Assembly (NCBI RefSeq): GCF_000264905.1
Contig: NW_006763139.1
Location: 808,950 to 872,949, forward strand
Length of the DNA: 64,000 bases
Direction of reading: 5' to 3'
Source: Stereum hirsutum FP-91666 SS1
Taxonomy: Eukaryota > Basidiomycota > Agaricomycetes > Russulales > Stereaceae
Part shown: positions 34,805-45,271 of the stretch, piece after piece
Position numbering within the stretch: the first letter of the stretch is position 1
How the letters are laid out: each line of letters opens with the position of its first letter
Translations under genes and position numbers: made by a program
The notes under the pieces: generated by a model
Seen by the model: only the letters and a program-made list of their open reading frames with translations
Told to the model about the DNA's origin: nothing
Databases searched by the model: none

Positions 34805-34813
34805 GTGAGCTAT
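34805..34813. repeat. Right target-site duplication of the 10.9-kb element
   Basis: GTGAGCTAT, identical to 23,887-23,895. Copia coding sequence resumes directly after it. Confidence 0.8.
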
Positions 34814-36148
34814 GTCTGGACGAGTGGCGATTGCAAGGTACGCCAAGGCTCCGACCGCATTGATATAAGGAATAGAGCGCATCTGCAACTCTTCTTCGTA
34901 CGACTGGGGCGCCATGGAGGTGGAAAGGCGAATGGAAGGATCAAGGGGAGTGGAAACCGGACTGCAATCGGAGAAGTTGAAGCGATCAAGGAGGTCTAAG
35001 ACGTACTGGCGTTGGGAGAGGCGAATGGTACGATTGGGACGATCCCGTTCGATAGAAACGCCTAGAAGAAAGGAGGTAGAACCAAGATCGCGAAGTTTGA
35101 AGTGAGATTTGAGCTCCAACTTGACCCGGTCGACTTCAGCCTTGGACTTTGCAGCAATCGTCATATCGTCAATGAAGACGGGTATGATAATGCGCAAATC
35201 CCCTCGACCAAACACCCAGATACTGTACTCACAGAGAATCCGCTTGAATCCCATCTCCTCTAACCTCTCGTTCAACGTCTCATGCCAAACCCTTCCAGCC
35301 TGCTTCAACCCGTACAACGACCTCTTCAACCTCCACACCCAACCAGCTCCTTTCTCCTCAAATCCCTCGGGTTGGCGCATAAACACGGTCTCCTTGAGCG
35401 TGCCGTTGAGGAAAGCAGATGAGATGCCGACACTCTCTAGATAGAGATCCTCGAAGGCCGCTAGGACGAGAACGGCGCGTAGAGCTGCCCAGCGAGGCGT
35501 AGGGGCGAAGGTTTCATGGTAGTCGGATCCAGGACGCTGAGAGAAGCCTTGGGCCACCAAACGCGCCTTATACCGCTCAATCGAACCGTCCGCGTTCCGC
35601 TTCACCTTAAAAACCCATCCACTCCCTATCGCCTTCGCTCCCCTTGGTAACTCGACCAGCTCAAACATCCCATTCTCCACCAGAGACTGAATCTCGCTCA
35701 AAGCCGCTTCCCACCACTTCTGCCTCTCCTTCGGCTCCTGCTTCATTGCCTCCTTGAACGATCTAGGCTCTCCATCGTGTGACGTCGTCTTCAGCGCATG
35801 GGCAAACTCGCAGGCCTGATCGAGGGTGAGATACTCCGTCCCCATAAAGTCCAATCCGGTCGAAACCAGCGCAGCAGAGTCGTAGGCATCGCTATCTTCA
35901 TCCTCCGACTCCAAGATAGGATCCGGAATCCGAGTTTCTCTCCAAGTGGGAGTATCCGGAGTCGCTGCCAAAGGATCAGGACTATCGTCGCCTGTAAGTG
36001 GCCTATCCACCCGAGGAGGCGTCTGGAATCGAGGAGTAGGAAGACGAACAGGATCCGGAGATACTGAGCGAGGTGGGATAGAAGGAGTGCGATGAGGAGG
36101 ACGATCGTTGCGTTGCTGAATGGCGTTCTCATTGAGAGACTTGTCTGG

Positions 36149-36341
36149 TGTCGGTTGTGGTTGTGGCGGACGTTTGTGGGGCCACTGTGGCACAGTTCGG
36201 AGTTCTCCCGGTTTAGGGTTAGGGTTAGGTTGCAAAAACTCGTCTATGTACATAACCTTACCCTTGTCTCTGTACCCCATATCTGTGTCTGTATCTGTGT
36301 GTGCTGGGCCATCAGCCCCCTCTGAGCTTCTATTCCTGACA
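36149..36341 (-). mobile_element. 193-bp TG...CA element, second copy, inside Copia integrase
   Basis: Same length as the copy at 25,441-25,633 and about 95% identical, in opposite orientation. Element-strand start is TGTCAGGAATAG and end is CCGACA. It includes the CCCTAACCCTAACC-type telomere-like run. Flanks are TCTGG and TCTCC, so there is no perfect duplication. The integrase segment next to it is missing, suggesting a deletion after insertion. Confidence 0.8.
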
Positions 36342-37234
36342 TCTCCTCCCTTATCGTCCCTCAATATCTTAATCCTTCTCCCTAGCGCCTTCTCTGCATA
36401 CGCCTTGAACACTTTGAAAGCCCCAAAAGCCCCAAAAGCCTCACTCTTCTTCTTCAAGAACGAACCGCCTTGAAACGTCCAGCATCGTCGATAAACGTGA
36501 CCCAATAGCGATACCCCGTGCTGGTGGGAGGGAGGGGGACCTTTGATATCACTATGGATGAGATCAGAGCGACGAGTAGCGGTCTTGGGAACGTTATGAC
36601 GACGTTGCTTCCCTGAAAGACAAGGCTCGCAGATAGGATCAGCCGTAGAAGAAGAAGAAATGGTTAGGCCGTCAACGAGCCTGAGTGTATGCATGCGTAT
36701 CACGGCGTCGTAGCTGGTATGAGAGAAACGGCGGTGCCAGAGAGAGAGATCGAGTGGCAAAGTAGAAGATAAACGCGCCTGATGAACTCCAAAGGAGGAA
36801 GTACGCCCATTGAGATAACCGATGTTGCCATCGACGATAGAAGCGGTAAAAAGCAGCTCTCCAGCTCGCTTGAAAGCGACGTCACGCCCGACGATGTGAA
36901 GCTCATAGCCCTTGCTCACAGAGACATGGAATAACAATAATAGATTCAAGGCGAGCTTGGGAACGTGCAGAACGTCGTGGAACACTACAGGACGCAACTC
37001 TCTACCACTGACAATAGGAACAAACTCGATAGACCCCATCCCTGAGAATAGATCACTGAGTTGTCGACCAAACGAATGGGCACGAAGTGGGGAGAGTACG
37101 AGCAGGCGCCTGTGTCTGTGTTCCAGTCAGTGGCTGGACGAGAACGGAGCCAAGCGGGGCGAGATAATGAAAGAGCACTTGCTCCACCGGCGTTCTTCTC
37201 CTTAGGGGTCTCTCCCGAACCAGACAACGGTGTA

Positions 37235-37592
37235 GAAGACCCTCCCTTCCTTCCGATTACAACAACTTCGTCACCTTCCTTACTCTCTCTGACGACCTCT
37301 CCCTTGACAATGTCACCCAAGCCTTCTCCAATGAGGAGCAATCTCGCAAACGTCGTGCTCTGCAGAACGAAGATACTCCTGACCTCGCCATGGCCGCCGC
37401 TCTCAAGCAAGCCCCTTTGCTACTTCTGCGACTCCCCCTCCCACATCGTTCGTGATTGTCCTGAGATGAAGTCTGCGTCGTCATTGGCCAAGCAGAAGTC
37501 GTCTGGATCGTTGTCCTCGCATTCTGGAGGCCAAGGGAAGCGTGGGTCGTGGTAGAGGTAGAGGGAAGGGAGCGAACGCGAATGAAGCCCAA
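37235..37592 (+). pseudogene. gag: Inverted segment of Copia gag with zinc knuckle
   Basis: The rest of this Copia is coded on the minus strand, but this ~358-bp piece carries its gag C-terminus on the plus strand. It reads LPSDYNNFVTFLTLSDDL, NVTQAFSNEEQSRKRR, then (one frame slip near 37,410) LCYFCDSPSHIVRDCPEMK at 37,418-37,468 with the CX2CX4HX4C knuckle. A GRGKGANANEAQ tail follows. It should continue the minus-strand gag at MTLIKAL. The break points are near 37,235 and 37,592. This is an internal inversion, not a separate gene. Confidence 0.75.
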
Positions 37593-38096
37593 GGCTTTGA
37601 TGAGCGTCATGGACGATAATTCGGAGTCGAGGTCGTCAAGGGAGAACTTGGCAGGGCGGCGCTCTTTGATATGGGAGATGTAGAGGTCGACGCGAGCAAC
37701 GAGGTCGCAGAGGGACTCTCCCTCTTGGAGACGAGTGGAGAAGAGTTCGGAATAAGTGTCGAATCGCATACCAGTCTTCTTCTGCACATAGAGACTCGCC
37801 AACTTCTCCCACATCGCCTTCGGATCTCCCTTCTCCTTCCTGATATGCGCCTTCTGGTTCTCCTCAACCAACAACCAAATCTCCCCACTAGCATTCGCCT
37901 TCCTCTGATTACACTCCCTCATCTCCTTCGCTTCGGACGCGGTCATGGCCGAGGCGTTGGGAGGGGTAGGAGCGATGTCAGTGCCATCAACGTGGCCCCA
38001 AACACCCTTAGAACCGAGGACGGCTTCAGCATTGTCGACCCAGGAGCTGTAGTTGTGGCGATTGAGCTTGTCAACGGCGCAGTTGTCGTCGGACAT
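37593..38096 (-). pseudogene. gag: Copia gag, N-terminal part
   Basis: Start ATG at 38,096-38,094 (MSDDNCAVDKLNRHNYSSW), about 305 bp inside the 5' LTR. This is the classic Copia Gag polyprotein: NYSSWVDNAEAVLGSKGVWGHVDG, WLLVEENQKAHI, AMWEKLASLYVQKKTGMRFDTYSELFSTRLQEGESLCDLVARVD, SLDDLDSELSSMTLIKAL. It then runs into the inverted segment. A longer upstream open frame exists but the conserved start is here. Gag would package element RNA in cytoplasmic particles. Confidence 0.85.
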
Positions 38097-38711
38097 GATG
38101 GCGGATAGGATAGTGAAGGAACGGAGGCGATAGCGATGAAGGGGAGGCAAAACGAAGCTAATCGATGAAGAGGCGATTTTGGTCTGAGGGGTGAGATTGG
38201 AGACGTCGATAAGAGGCGCAAAATTAGTCCAAACGATAAGTGGAATGCAGGGTGTAGATATCGATGACGACGAGTCTAGCGCAAAGAGAGAGAAGCAAAG
38301 AACTCGTTCTGAGGCCAATAGAGAGAGATCTGAGTCTCAGAGATCAATTAGGAGCTAAGCGGAACATTCTGAGGCGATTTAAAGCGCAGGGCCCATAACC
38401 TTTGAGGCGCAGATAATCGAGCACTCGAAGAACGACTGTGAGAAGCGTCACTGTCAATGATATTGCCCTCACAAAGTAATAGAAAGAGAAAGAGACGAAA
38501 TCTATAGTAAGACTCACCTGTGAGAAGCGTCACTGTCAATGTTGAAGAGACAAGGACACTTCCCACAAGTTAAAAGGACGCGCTCCGGCGCTTACCGGTC
38601 TACTATACAGTTGGAAAAGTAACCGCCTAAACGGGACGCAGAGGGGCGGATCCCGAGGCGCGGAATCCGGGGCTCTGCGGATCGCTTGGTGGCGAAATAA
38701 CTAAAGTGATA

Positions 38712-40291
38712 CAGTACCCACCAAAAGTCCGGTCATACACCCCTATTTAGTGAGCTCCCTATAATCTTCCGGCCAATGAGCCAAACTGGTACGGTAATTA
38801 GATAGGTGACAATGTGCTGTGTACATACATGTATAAAAAATTTATCGAGTTCTGTGTGATGATGTTGGTGAATTTGAGTGGCGAGTTGTGATGGCGGCAC
38901 CATGTGAGAGTACATTCACCCTTTGTTGCAGCACCACTTCCCGTCTTATCCAGAACCATCACTCACACTTGCATATTCTTGTCAATATCTTTATACTCTT
39001 TCATATACCACATTCTTCATCATGGCTATTCCTATCACACCGACCAGAAAGGCTCGCATTGTCACCTGGAAAGCCGAAGGCTGCACAAACAAGTGGATTG
39101 CCAGTCAATTCAGCATCCATCCACATTCTGTTCCCCGAATCATCGCCGGGTATCGCAAAAACCCCGATTTCTACTTCAAGGCACACCATCCTGGTCGCCC
39201 CATCAAAATCTCACCCCGCGCTATTCCTCGAGCTGCTCGCGCTCTGAGCTCAGGAGCCGCCTGCGACGCTGTTGATGCCCACCATCAATTCTTCGAGAAG
39301 CAATGCCACCCAAACACCGTCCGCCGTGCACTGTATAGAACCGGCCTCAAGGAGTAGGTTCGTGAGTCGGTTTCGCTTATTACGCCTGAACATGTGAAGG
39401 CATGAAGGAAGTGGGCAAAGGAGAGGTTGGATTGGACGGAGAAACAATGGCTTCGGATATGGTTCTCTGATGAGACTATGATCCCTCTTTTCAAGGCGAG
39501 GAGGGTGAGGAAACCGGGGCAGAGGTATATGATCCTCGGTTCACGCGGAAGCGTGTTAAGCACGGAGGTGGGCATATCATGGTCTGGGGCCTGATCACAC
39601 CATCAGGTGTTGGGAGGCTCGTGCGTGTGGAGGGGAATATGCATGGGGCTCAGTATCAGTCCATCTTGGAGAGAGGCCTGCTGGGTACTGCCACGGATCT
39701 TGGGGTGGATGTCAGTGCATTCGTGTTCCAACAAGACAACAACCCGAAGCACAAGGCCAAGCGTGTCAAGGCCTGGCTGGCTGATCAGGGCATAGATGTC
39801 TTGCCCTGGCCGGCCTCCAGCGCTGATATCAACATCATTGAGAATGTCTGGAGCGAACTTGACCGTCGTCGCATAGTGCACGACCCCATCTACGGAGGAA
39901 TAAGGAGGAACTTTGGGTTGCAGCGCAGGAGGAGTGGTCTCGGACTCCTGTCGAGTTTATTCAGAAATTGTATGCTTCTCTTCCTTCTCGAGTCGATGAG
40001 GTTTTAGACATGAAGGCAGGGAATACCTCTTATTAGTTTGTGGTATCTTTGCCTATATTACTTTTACCGTACCAAGTCATTCTTTTACATTGTGCAACTG
40101 TGGCCCACCTCTGTCATCGTGTCACCTCGCCTGTCTGCACCATCCCACAAACTGATTGAACATGAAAACCTTCCAGCACGTATAGCTCAATCAGCTGAAA
40201 TGAACCGTATATTTCCAACAACTTGTATCCTGCTGATTTACTGTAAATGTGCTGTGGATGGGGGGGATGACCGGACTTTTGGTAGGTACTG
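38712..40291 (+). mobile_element. Tc1/mariner element inserted in the Copia LTR
   Basis: 1,580 bp with terminal inverted repeats CAGTACCCACCAAAAGTCC and (right, reverse complemented) CAGTACCTACCAAAAGTCC, continuing through GGTCAT. TA lies at both flanks (38,710-38,711 and 40,292-40,293). The uninterrupted LTR copies read gtcaTAactctgc at this site, which proves the insertion point. Confidence 0.95.
39022..40007 (+). pseudogene. Tc1 transposase, DD34E type, inactivated
   Basis: Start MAIPITPTRKARIVTW. The N-terminal paired-like helix-turn-helix is IVTWKAEGCTNKWIASQFSIHPHSVPRIIAGY. A TAG at 39,355 and a TGA at 39,403 interrupt the frame, and a 1-base shift occurs near 39,527. Catalytic residues are WFSDETMI, VFQQDNNPKHKAK and SSADINIIENVWSELDRR, with 34 residues between the second Asp and the Glu. 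This is a typical Tc1 arrangement. It cannot encode an active enzyme as it stands. Confidence 0.88.
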
Positions 40292-40499
40292 TAACTCTGC
40301 AGTAAGTGGTCCTATCAGTCCCGGAAAAATTGCTAAAATATCAGGAAAATTCCCTCTGTCTCGTCGTAATACTCCGGACACACCCGAGCTCGACACACAT
40401 GACACCTTTCCCTGGTCACGCCTAAGCCCTACTGCTAGACCAGAGTGTTTCCCATTTTGCCTTGGGATTCGATGTCTTGGCCGAGGCTTCTTTGCATTT

Positions 40500-42600
40500 T
40501 CTCATAGTTGTTCTGAGAGGGTAAAGGATGCAAAGATTCCTTGTCTTTCATGGTGGTCAATCACAGCTCAAGTTGGCCAGGTTATTTCAGATGCACAGAC
40601 AGCAAAGGTTCCTCACAAGCCATTTTGTAAAGCCTTTAACTACGTTCACGACTACTCGACCGTATGCAGACTTTGAATCACTGGAAGCTGAAGGTATGTT
40701 CATCCTATGGTTTTTTCGATTCAATGACATTGATTATTTTCTTTAGACACTCAATCTCACCCGTTCAGTTGCCGCCACCGCCCGTAAGACTATAGACTAT
40801 CAGCATTTCGCCATGGCCATCGCCGAAATGGACATCACACAAATTAGTACCTTGGTTCAAACTGCCCTGTGCAACGGGGCTAGCATATCGACTATCACGA
40901 CACAGATTGAACAAGCTTTTAAAGGCATTGATCATCCTTGTATCATCTCTGCTTGGGCGCTCGATATTTCCACACTCATATACCGCATCAGTGGCCGCCC
41001 TCTCCTCTATGCAATGAACCATGCACTTGGACCCCCATTTCTCCGCACACTCCAGAACCACCTCTCCTTTATCCGTGTTATGCCCACTGTCGGCGATATC
41101 ACCCACGTTGTGGTCGATCACAACATGCAAGAGGTTCTTGTGAAGCCCGTGGTTGGTAGCGCGAGTGATATGCTCTCATTCACGAGGTCGCTATCAAAGA
41201 GGCTGCTTGCCATTTCCGGAATTCAAACATGGTCGGCAGCCTCTGTTGGAAGCATTCTCGTAGTTTCTTGAGCGACCTGGTTCTACGCACATACTACTCC
41301 TCGGTCGACCTAGCCCAAACGACTAGCAGAGGGCCAGTCAGGTGGTCATCTCTTTGTATAACCGAATCACTTCCACATTGCTTAGGCCACTCTGGTCAGT
41401 CACCACTGATGGTGATGCCACTCGGCATAAAGCAGGCTACGCCCTCTTCTTTAAGAACCCACTCCCTCCAACGTCACCTACACACCCTACTCTCAGCTAG
41501 CTCGATGAGCTCAATCTTCTCACGGGTGAGGGAGAGGTCACTCTCGACTTCGATTGGAAAGACGACAATAAGTGTACGTCCTTGACAGGACTCAGAGTTA
41601 CCATTGCGAGCCTCATCAATTAATGTACCTCCTCTTTCTAGGAATCTGCACGCTCATCCGAGCTGGAACTGGGGTTCTGCTTGGTCCTGGACGTTTGATT
41701 ACCCCCCTCACACTCTCCCGCTATCTTCAACTCCTCGATGGTCAAGGACTCTGATTCAATGAATAAACTACACTATCCATTGGGCCCTCAAGACGCGCCC
41801 CATGCCATCAAGCTCATGCAGGCTATGGTGTCTCTTTGATCTCTCAAACTAGACTCATGGAACCCGGACATCATATCTGATCTTGACGCTATTCGACTTC
41901 TCCTTAGAACTCTGCGAATCAATACTTGAAGCATACACCAATCCGGAGCTCTCGCTGACCAAACAGGTCTAATATCTTAGCAAATACGCACACCTCACAT
42001 TCGCTCTCTTCCGACAGAATCACCTGGCATTCATGTCAAATCAACTCTACGGCGACTCACAATCCATGGTCAATAATGTCATGTTCTGCATTGCAAAGCA
42101 GTAGATCCTTGATCCGTCACAGAGCTTTCATCTCTTCAAACTAGGAGACGGTCACTTAGAGAAGCTGTTTGGGCGCTGTATGCTTGGTGCTCATGACTCT
42201 GGCATGTGGTATAACCAGGGTGTGGACCGACTTGGTCATGCAGTCAATATTGACGCGGCTCTTGCTTGGAACACAGATCTTGACAGTGGCCAGCGTTGTC
42301 TCAAGATCACCAGCACAGCAGCCCTCGACCATCACTTCCAGAGGCTTGGGCAGCTGGGCAATATGCGGCCGAGGAGGCCATTGTTTGATCACAGATGTCA
42401 AACTCCTGCACTGCATTCGTTGAGCTCTTCCAGACTCACAATATTGATATCCTTTGTCTGTTTGAGAGCGGAAAATTCCCAGGTGTTGATGACTTGGAGG
42501 AAGATTGACCTGACATATCCATTCCTCTTGTCTAGATGGAACAGACCACTCGCGATACAGTGCCGCCCGCCACCACACTCTTCACCACTGTGTCAGTCTG
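40500..42600 (+). pseudogene. Decayed multi-copy Agaricomycete hypothetical gene
   Basis: Clear coding traces: MAIAEMDITQISTLVQTALCN (from 40,813), LGPPFLRTLQNHLSFIRVMPTVGDI (about 41,025-41,100), TTDGDATRHKAGYALFFKNPLPPTSP (about 41,400-41,480, other frames), VTLDFDWKDDNK, GVLLGPGRLITPLTLSRYLQLLDGQ (41,670-41,755) and LFGRCMLGAHDSGMWYNQGVDRLGHAVNID (42,167-42,255). The pattern recalls a repeated gene family of agaric genomes with no assigned function, often near transposons. Many stops and frame changes separate the blocks. Family assignment is from memory and not tested. Confidence 0.55.
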
Positions 42601-42657
42601 GGAAGATGAAGATGTGAACAGATTGGAGGTGGAGGCCGATGTAGAAGTGTTGATGGT

Positions 42658-42777
42658 GAGATTTAATGTTGGAGAGATAGTAGGGATGGTGACAGTAATG
42701 CTGTGAGATAGGGTGGTGAGATTTAATGTTGGAGAGATAGTAGGGATGGTGACAGTAATGCTGTGAGATAGGGTGGT
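42658..42777. repeat. Perfect 60-bp tandem duplication
   Basis: Two identical 60-bp units (42,658-42,717 and 42,718-42,777) starting gagatttaatgttggagag. Zero mismatches implies a recent event, or an assembly or sequencing artefact. Confidence 0.95.
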
Positions 42778-42929
42778 GGCCTGCGAGTTGAGCGTGGAGG
42801 TAATGGGTGTGCCCGATTTGAGGGCGGTCTCGAAAATCCCGGAAAAACCTGTGAATGGTCTGAAAACGTCAGTAAATCACATGAATGTGCCTTGCACGGC
42901 TATGCCATCAAGGTAGTCCACCTAGTACT

Positions 42930-43050
42930 CTCCACTGGTGGTACGCATATGCCATCCTTGATACAGGTGTGGCCTCTGAGGGAACAGGTACTTGTTCCCA
43001 CGGATACAGGTACTCATATGGATATAATTGTGGCATGCCCTGGGCATGGC
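42930..43050 (-). repeat. Palindromic GTACCTGTATCC repeat, copy 3
   Basis: The reverse complement matches 6,750-6,835 closely through GAGTACCTGTATCCGTGGGA, ACAAGTACCTGTTCCCTC and AGAGGCCA.ACCTGTATC. It ends with the ggcatgccctgg string seen at 8,567. Confidence 0.7.
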
Positions 43051-43295
43051 CCATGGTGATCATAGATGCTGGCGCGTGATCAGAGTGGCCCCCTGTCCAT
43101 TTCTGCCTCTACTGCAAATTTCTCAATGTCTCGACAATCTGCTTACTCCTGAGTTAATCTATCCACTGTAAATTTTGCATCACAGTCGATCACTGTCGGC
43201 CATGGCTGGCCTTCCTATGAGTTTGAGGAATTTAAGAAGTCAGCCTGGTCCTTGCCTAGGACTCGACCCACTGACTTGACCACCCTACCTTTGTC

Positions 43296-45258
43296 ATGTC
43301 TTCTACGCCTTTTACATCTTACGGGTGGCTCCTTGAATCTTGTGGCCAATGCTTGCTATGTGACGAAGACGTCAACGATTGCTCGGACTTCTGCATCCTC
43401 GACGCTTCCGGCAGACCAGTATACGTACGGACTCTATTCTCCTCTAATATCCATGCAATTATTCTTATTATCACAATTGACTCAGAACTTTCCTTAGCTT
43501 GTTTGACATCTACGTGAATAGTGTATATGTGGTCACAAGTGGATTCATCATCGAGCACCTATACCTCAGTTCCACTCAGATAATCAGGCTTTTGCCAGAC
43601 TTGGAGTCCGAGATGGTGATTGTGGGGGTTTCTACTCTGTATGTCATTTGGGCCTTTAGAAGTGGCTTGGTATATTTACTTTTTTTTTGAAGGACAAGAT
43701 CATATGGACGATTGAGACAATGTGCATCTGTATAACTGTCTGGCGTAATCACATCAGGCCGTCACCGGACGCTTCAGGAAATACCAGGTGGCCTGGACCT
43801 CTGGACTCCTCCGTATCTAGCATAATTGCTACCAAGTAAATTTTTTTGAGAGTCACACTGACACCTTCCTTCCACCGCTGACTTCATTATCATCAGCTCT
43901 GCTCTGGCTTCTATGGTGTTGTCATCCTGGCCAAATCAATCCAGAGCAGCCTCTATTGCCCGTGCCCCTCCCATCCAGGCCTACATACAAACTACTAACA
44001 ACCACCAGATCAAATGCTCACAAACCACCAATGACCGCTGGATCAAAAGCTATACGTGCCATGCAACCACCGCTTCCACCTCTCATACAACCAAAAAAGG
44101 TAGTCAATGTGGTGCTGCTACCAACATCCAGAATACCCGCACATCTGCAGTCGCTCCTTCTCCCAACAATTCCTTCAGCGGGTCGAGCTCTTCAGCACCA
44201 CACAATCATCCAACTCTCATCAATCACGAGCTTCAAGCGCTCACCATTCACCCGCCCAAATTCCTCCTGCTCGCACAACCACACTAATGGAGGAGACTGT
44301 CACAATTGGGATATGACCTTTTATGGTATGTCTTTCTTCCTATTATCTAATACCTTTTATTGTCCTGTCTTTATTGATACATATTCCTATACACTTAGCC
44401 TCACCATGCATTCAGCAATTGGAATCACATCAAAGAGGACAATACCGCCCCCCAGCTGAGACTGACCATCGAGGGGATGCAAGATGTTCAAGAGCACCTG
44501 TATGACATGGGCCTCATCATAGAGGCATTGATATCCCATTCACATTCAGGCCCGGTATGGAGGATGCTCGACCTCCAGATACACAATCACTATGCTGACA
44601 AGGACTTCATTCTCACTCTCACTCTGACATTTGACCTTGAACCTCAGCCACCTAACCTTGCTTGGACGTTAATGCAACCTGAGCCGGGCAAAGAGCGCAA
44701 ACAGAGCCACCTTTACCTACCAGATATGAAGATTACTTTGCTCAACTTCAATAGACAGATCCTGTCAAAGGCTCCATACAGCAATAGAAGGGCAATGACA
44801 AGCTCAACGGGCACAATAAACTTCCTTGGGAGTGACTAGTTCATACTTGTTGGTACGTCTCTACTTGTCAAATTTCCCACACCTGTACATTATGTTTATA
44901 CCTATCTATCTTGTAGCTCCACGCTACGCCAGCATTCATGACCCTTTGGATATCCCTAAACTATTGTCACCTTCTCACCCTCCTGTTCCTTATGTCGACT
45001 CTCCTGACTGCTGCTTTGCTAATCGAATATGTGAACCACTGCCTGTGACGCTAGCCTATCCGACGTCTTGTTTGGCTCTACGTTGTGTGGACGGTATAGA
45101 GGACAATATGATCCTCTCTTTCTATCCAATATTTCTGACACCATGTTTAAGGGTCTGAATTTTGCGGACTCTCAGAAGCAAGTCATTCTCATGCTCATGC
45201 AGATGCTCTACTGTGCTAAGTCTCTTTCTTCCCTTCGGATGTCGGCCAAAGAACAATA
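43296..45258 (+). pseudogene. Spliced hypothetical gene with stop and frame break
   Basis: The first exon starts MSSTPFTSYGWLLESCGQCL and reads to GRPVYV. After an intron to about 43,498 it continues LFDIYVNSVYVVTSGFIIEHLYLSSTQIIRLLPDLESE. A Pro/Thr/Ser-rich block covers 43,956-44,290. From 44,460 it reads LTIEGMQDVQEHLYDMGLIIEALISHSHSGPVWRMLDLQ and LTLTLTFDLEPQPPNLAWTLMQPE. A TAG at 44,837 comes before FILV and an intron, then APRYASIHDPLDIPKLLSPSHPP. A frame change near 45,080 leads to YRGQYDPLFLSNISDTMFKGLNFADSQKQVILMLMQMLY, ending at 45,258. I do not recognise the function. The exons look once functional. Confidence 0.45.
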
Positions 45259-45271
45259 AGAGCTGGTTAAA

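Larger units (their letters stand above)
34805..37234 (-). pseudogene. pol: Copia pol, 5' part (protease, integrase, RT)
   Basis: Minus strand. Protease WNTDTGACSYSPHF at about 37,110. A 1-base frameshift near 37,040 precedes VPIVSGRELRPVVFHDVLHVPKLALNLL. GAG-pre-integrase follows (LDLSLWHRRFSHTSYDAV, ICEPCLSGKQRR), then the integrase start (IHSDIKGP, RRIKILRDDKGG). The integrase C-terminal half is missing and replaced by a 193-bp element at 36,149-36,341. RT follows: NGMFELVELPRGAKAIGSGWVFKVK, GFSQRPGSDYHETFAP, SAFLNGTLKETVF, IIPVFIDDMTIAAKS, LGSTSFLLGVSIERD. Motif A reads ESVGISSAFLNG, where the family has Asp at the Gly, so RT is dead. The frame runs to ATRPDIAH at the right target duplication and continues at 23,894. 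Confidence 0.9.
38401..40380 (-). repeat. Copia 5' LTR, split by a Tc1 element
   Basis: The plus-strand left piece is 38,401-38,711 and the right piece 40,292-40,380. Together they equal the ~400-bp LTR at 27,380-27,777. The end is CTCCGGACA at 40,380. The outer flank CACCC does not match GGAAA beside the 3' LTR, so the pair lacks a conserved target duplication. Confidence 0.88.

Noticed and set aside
37061..37555. Plus-strand ORF with a zinc knuckle as an independent gene
   Set aside because: It is the Copia gag C-terminus placed backwards by an internal inversion.
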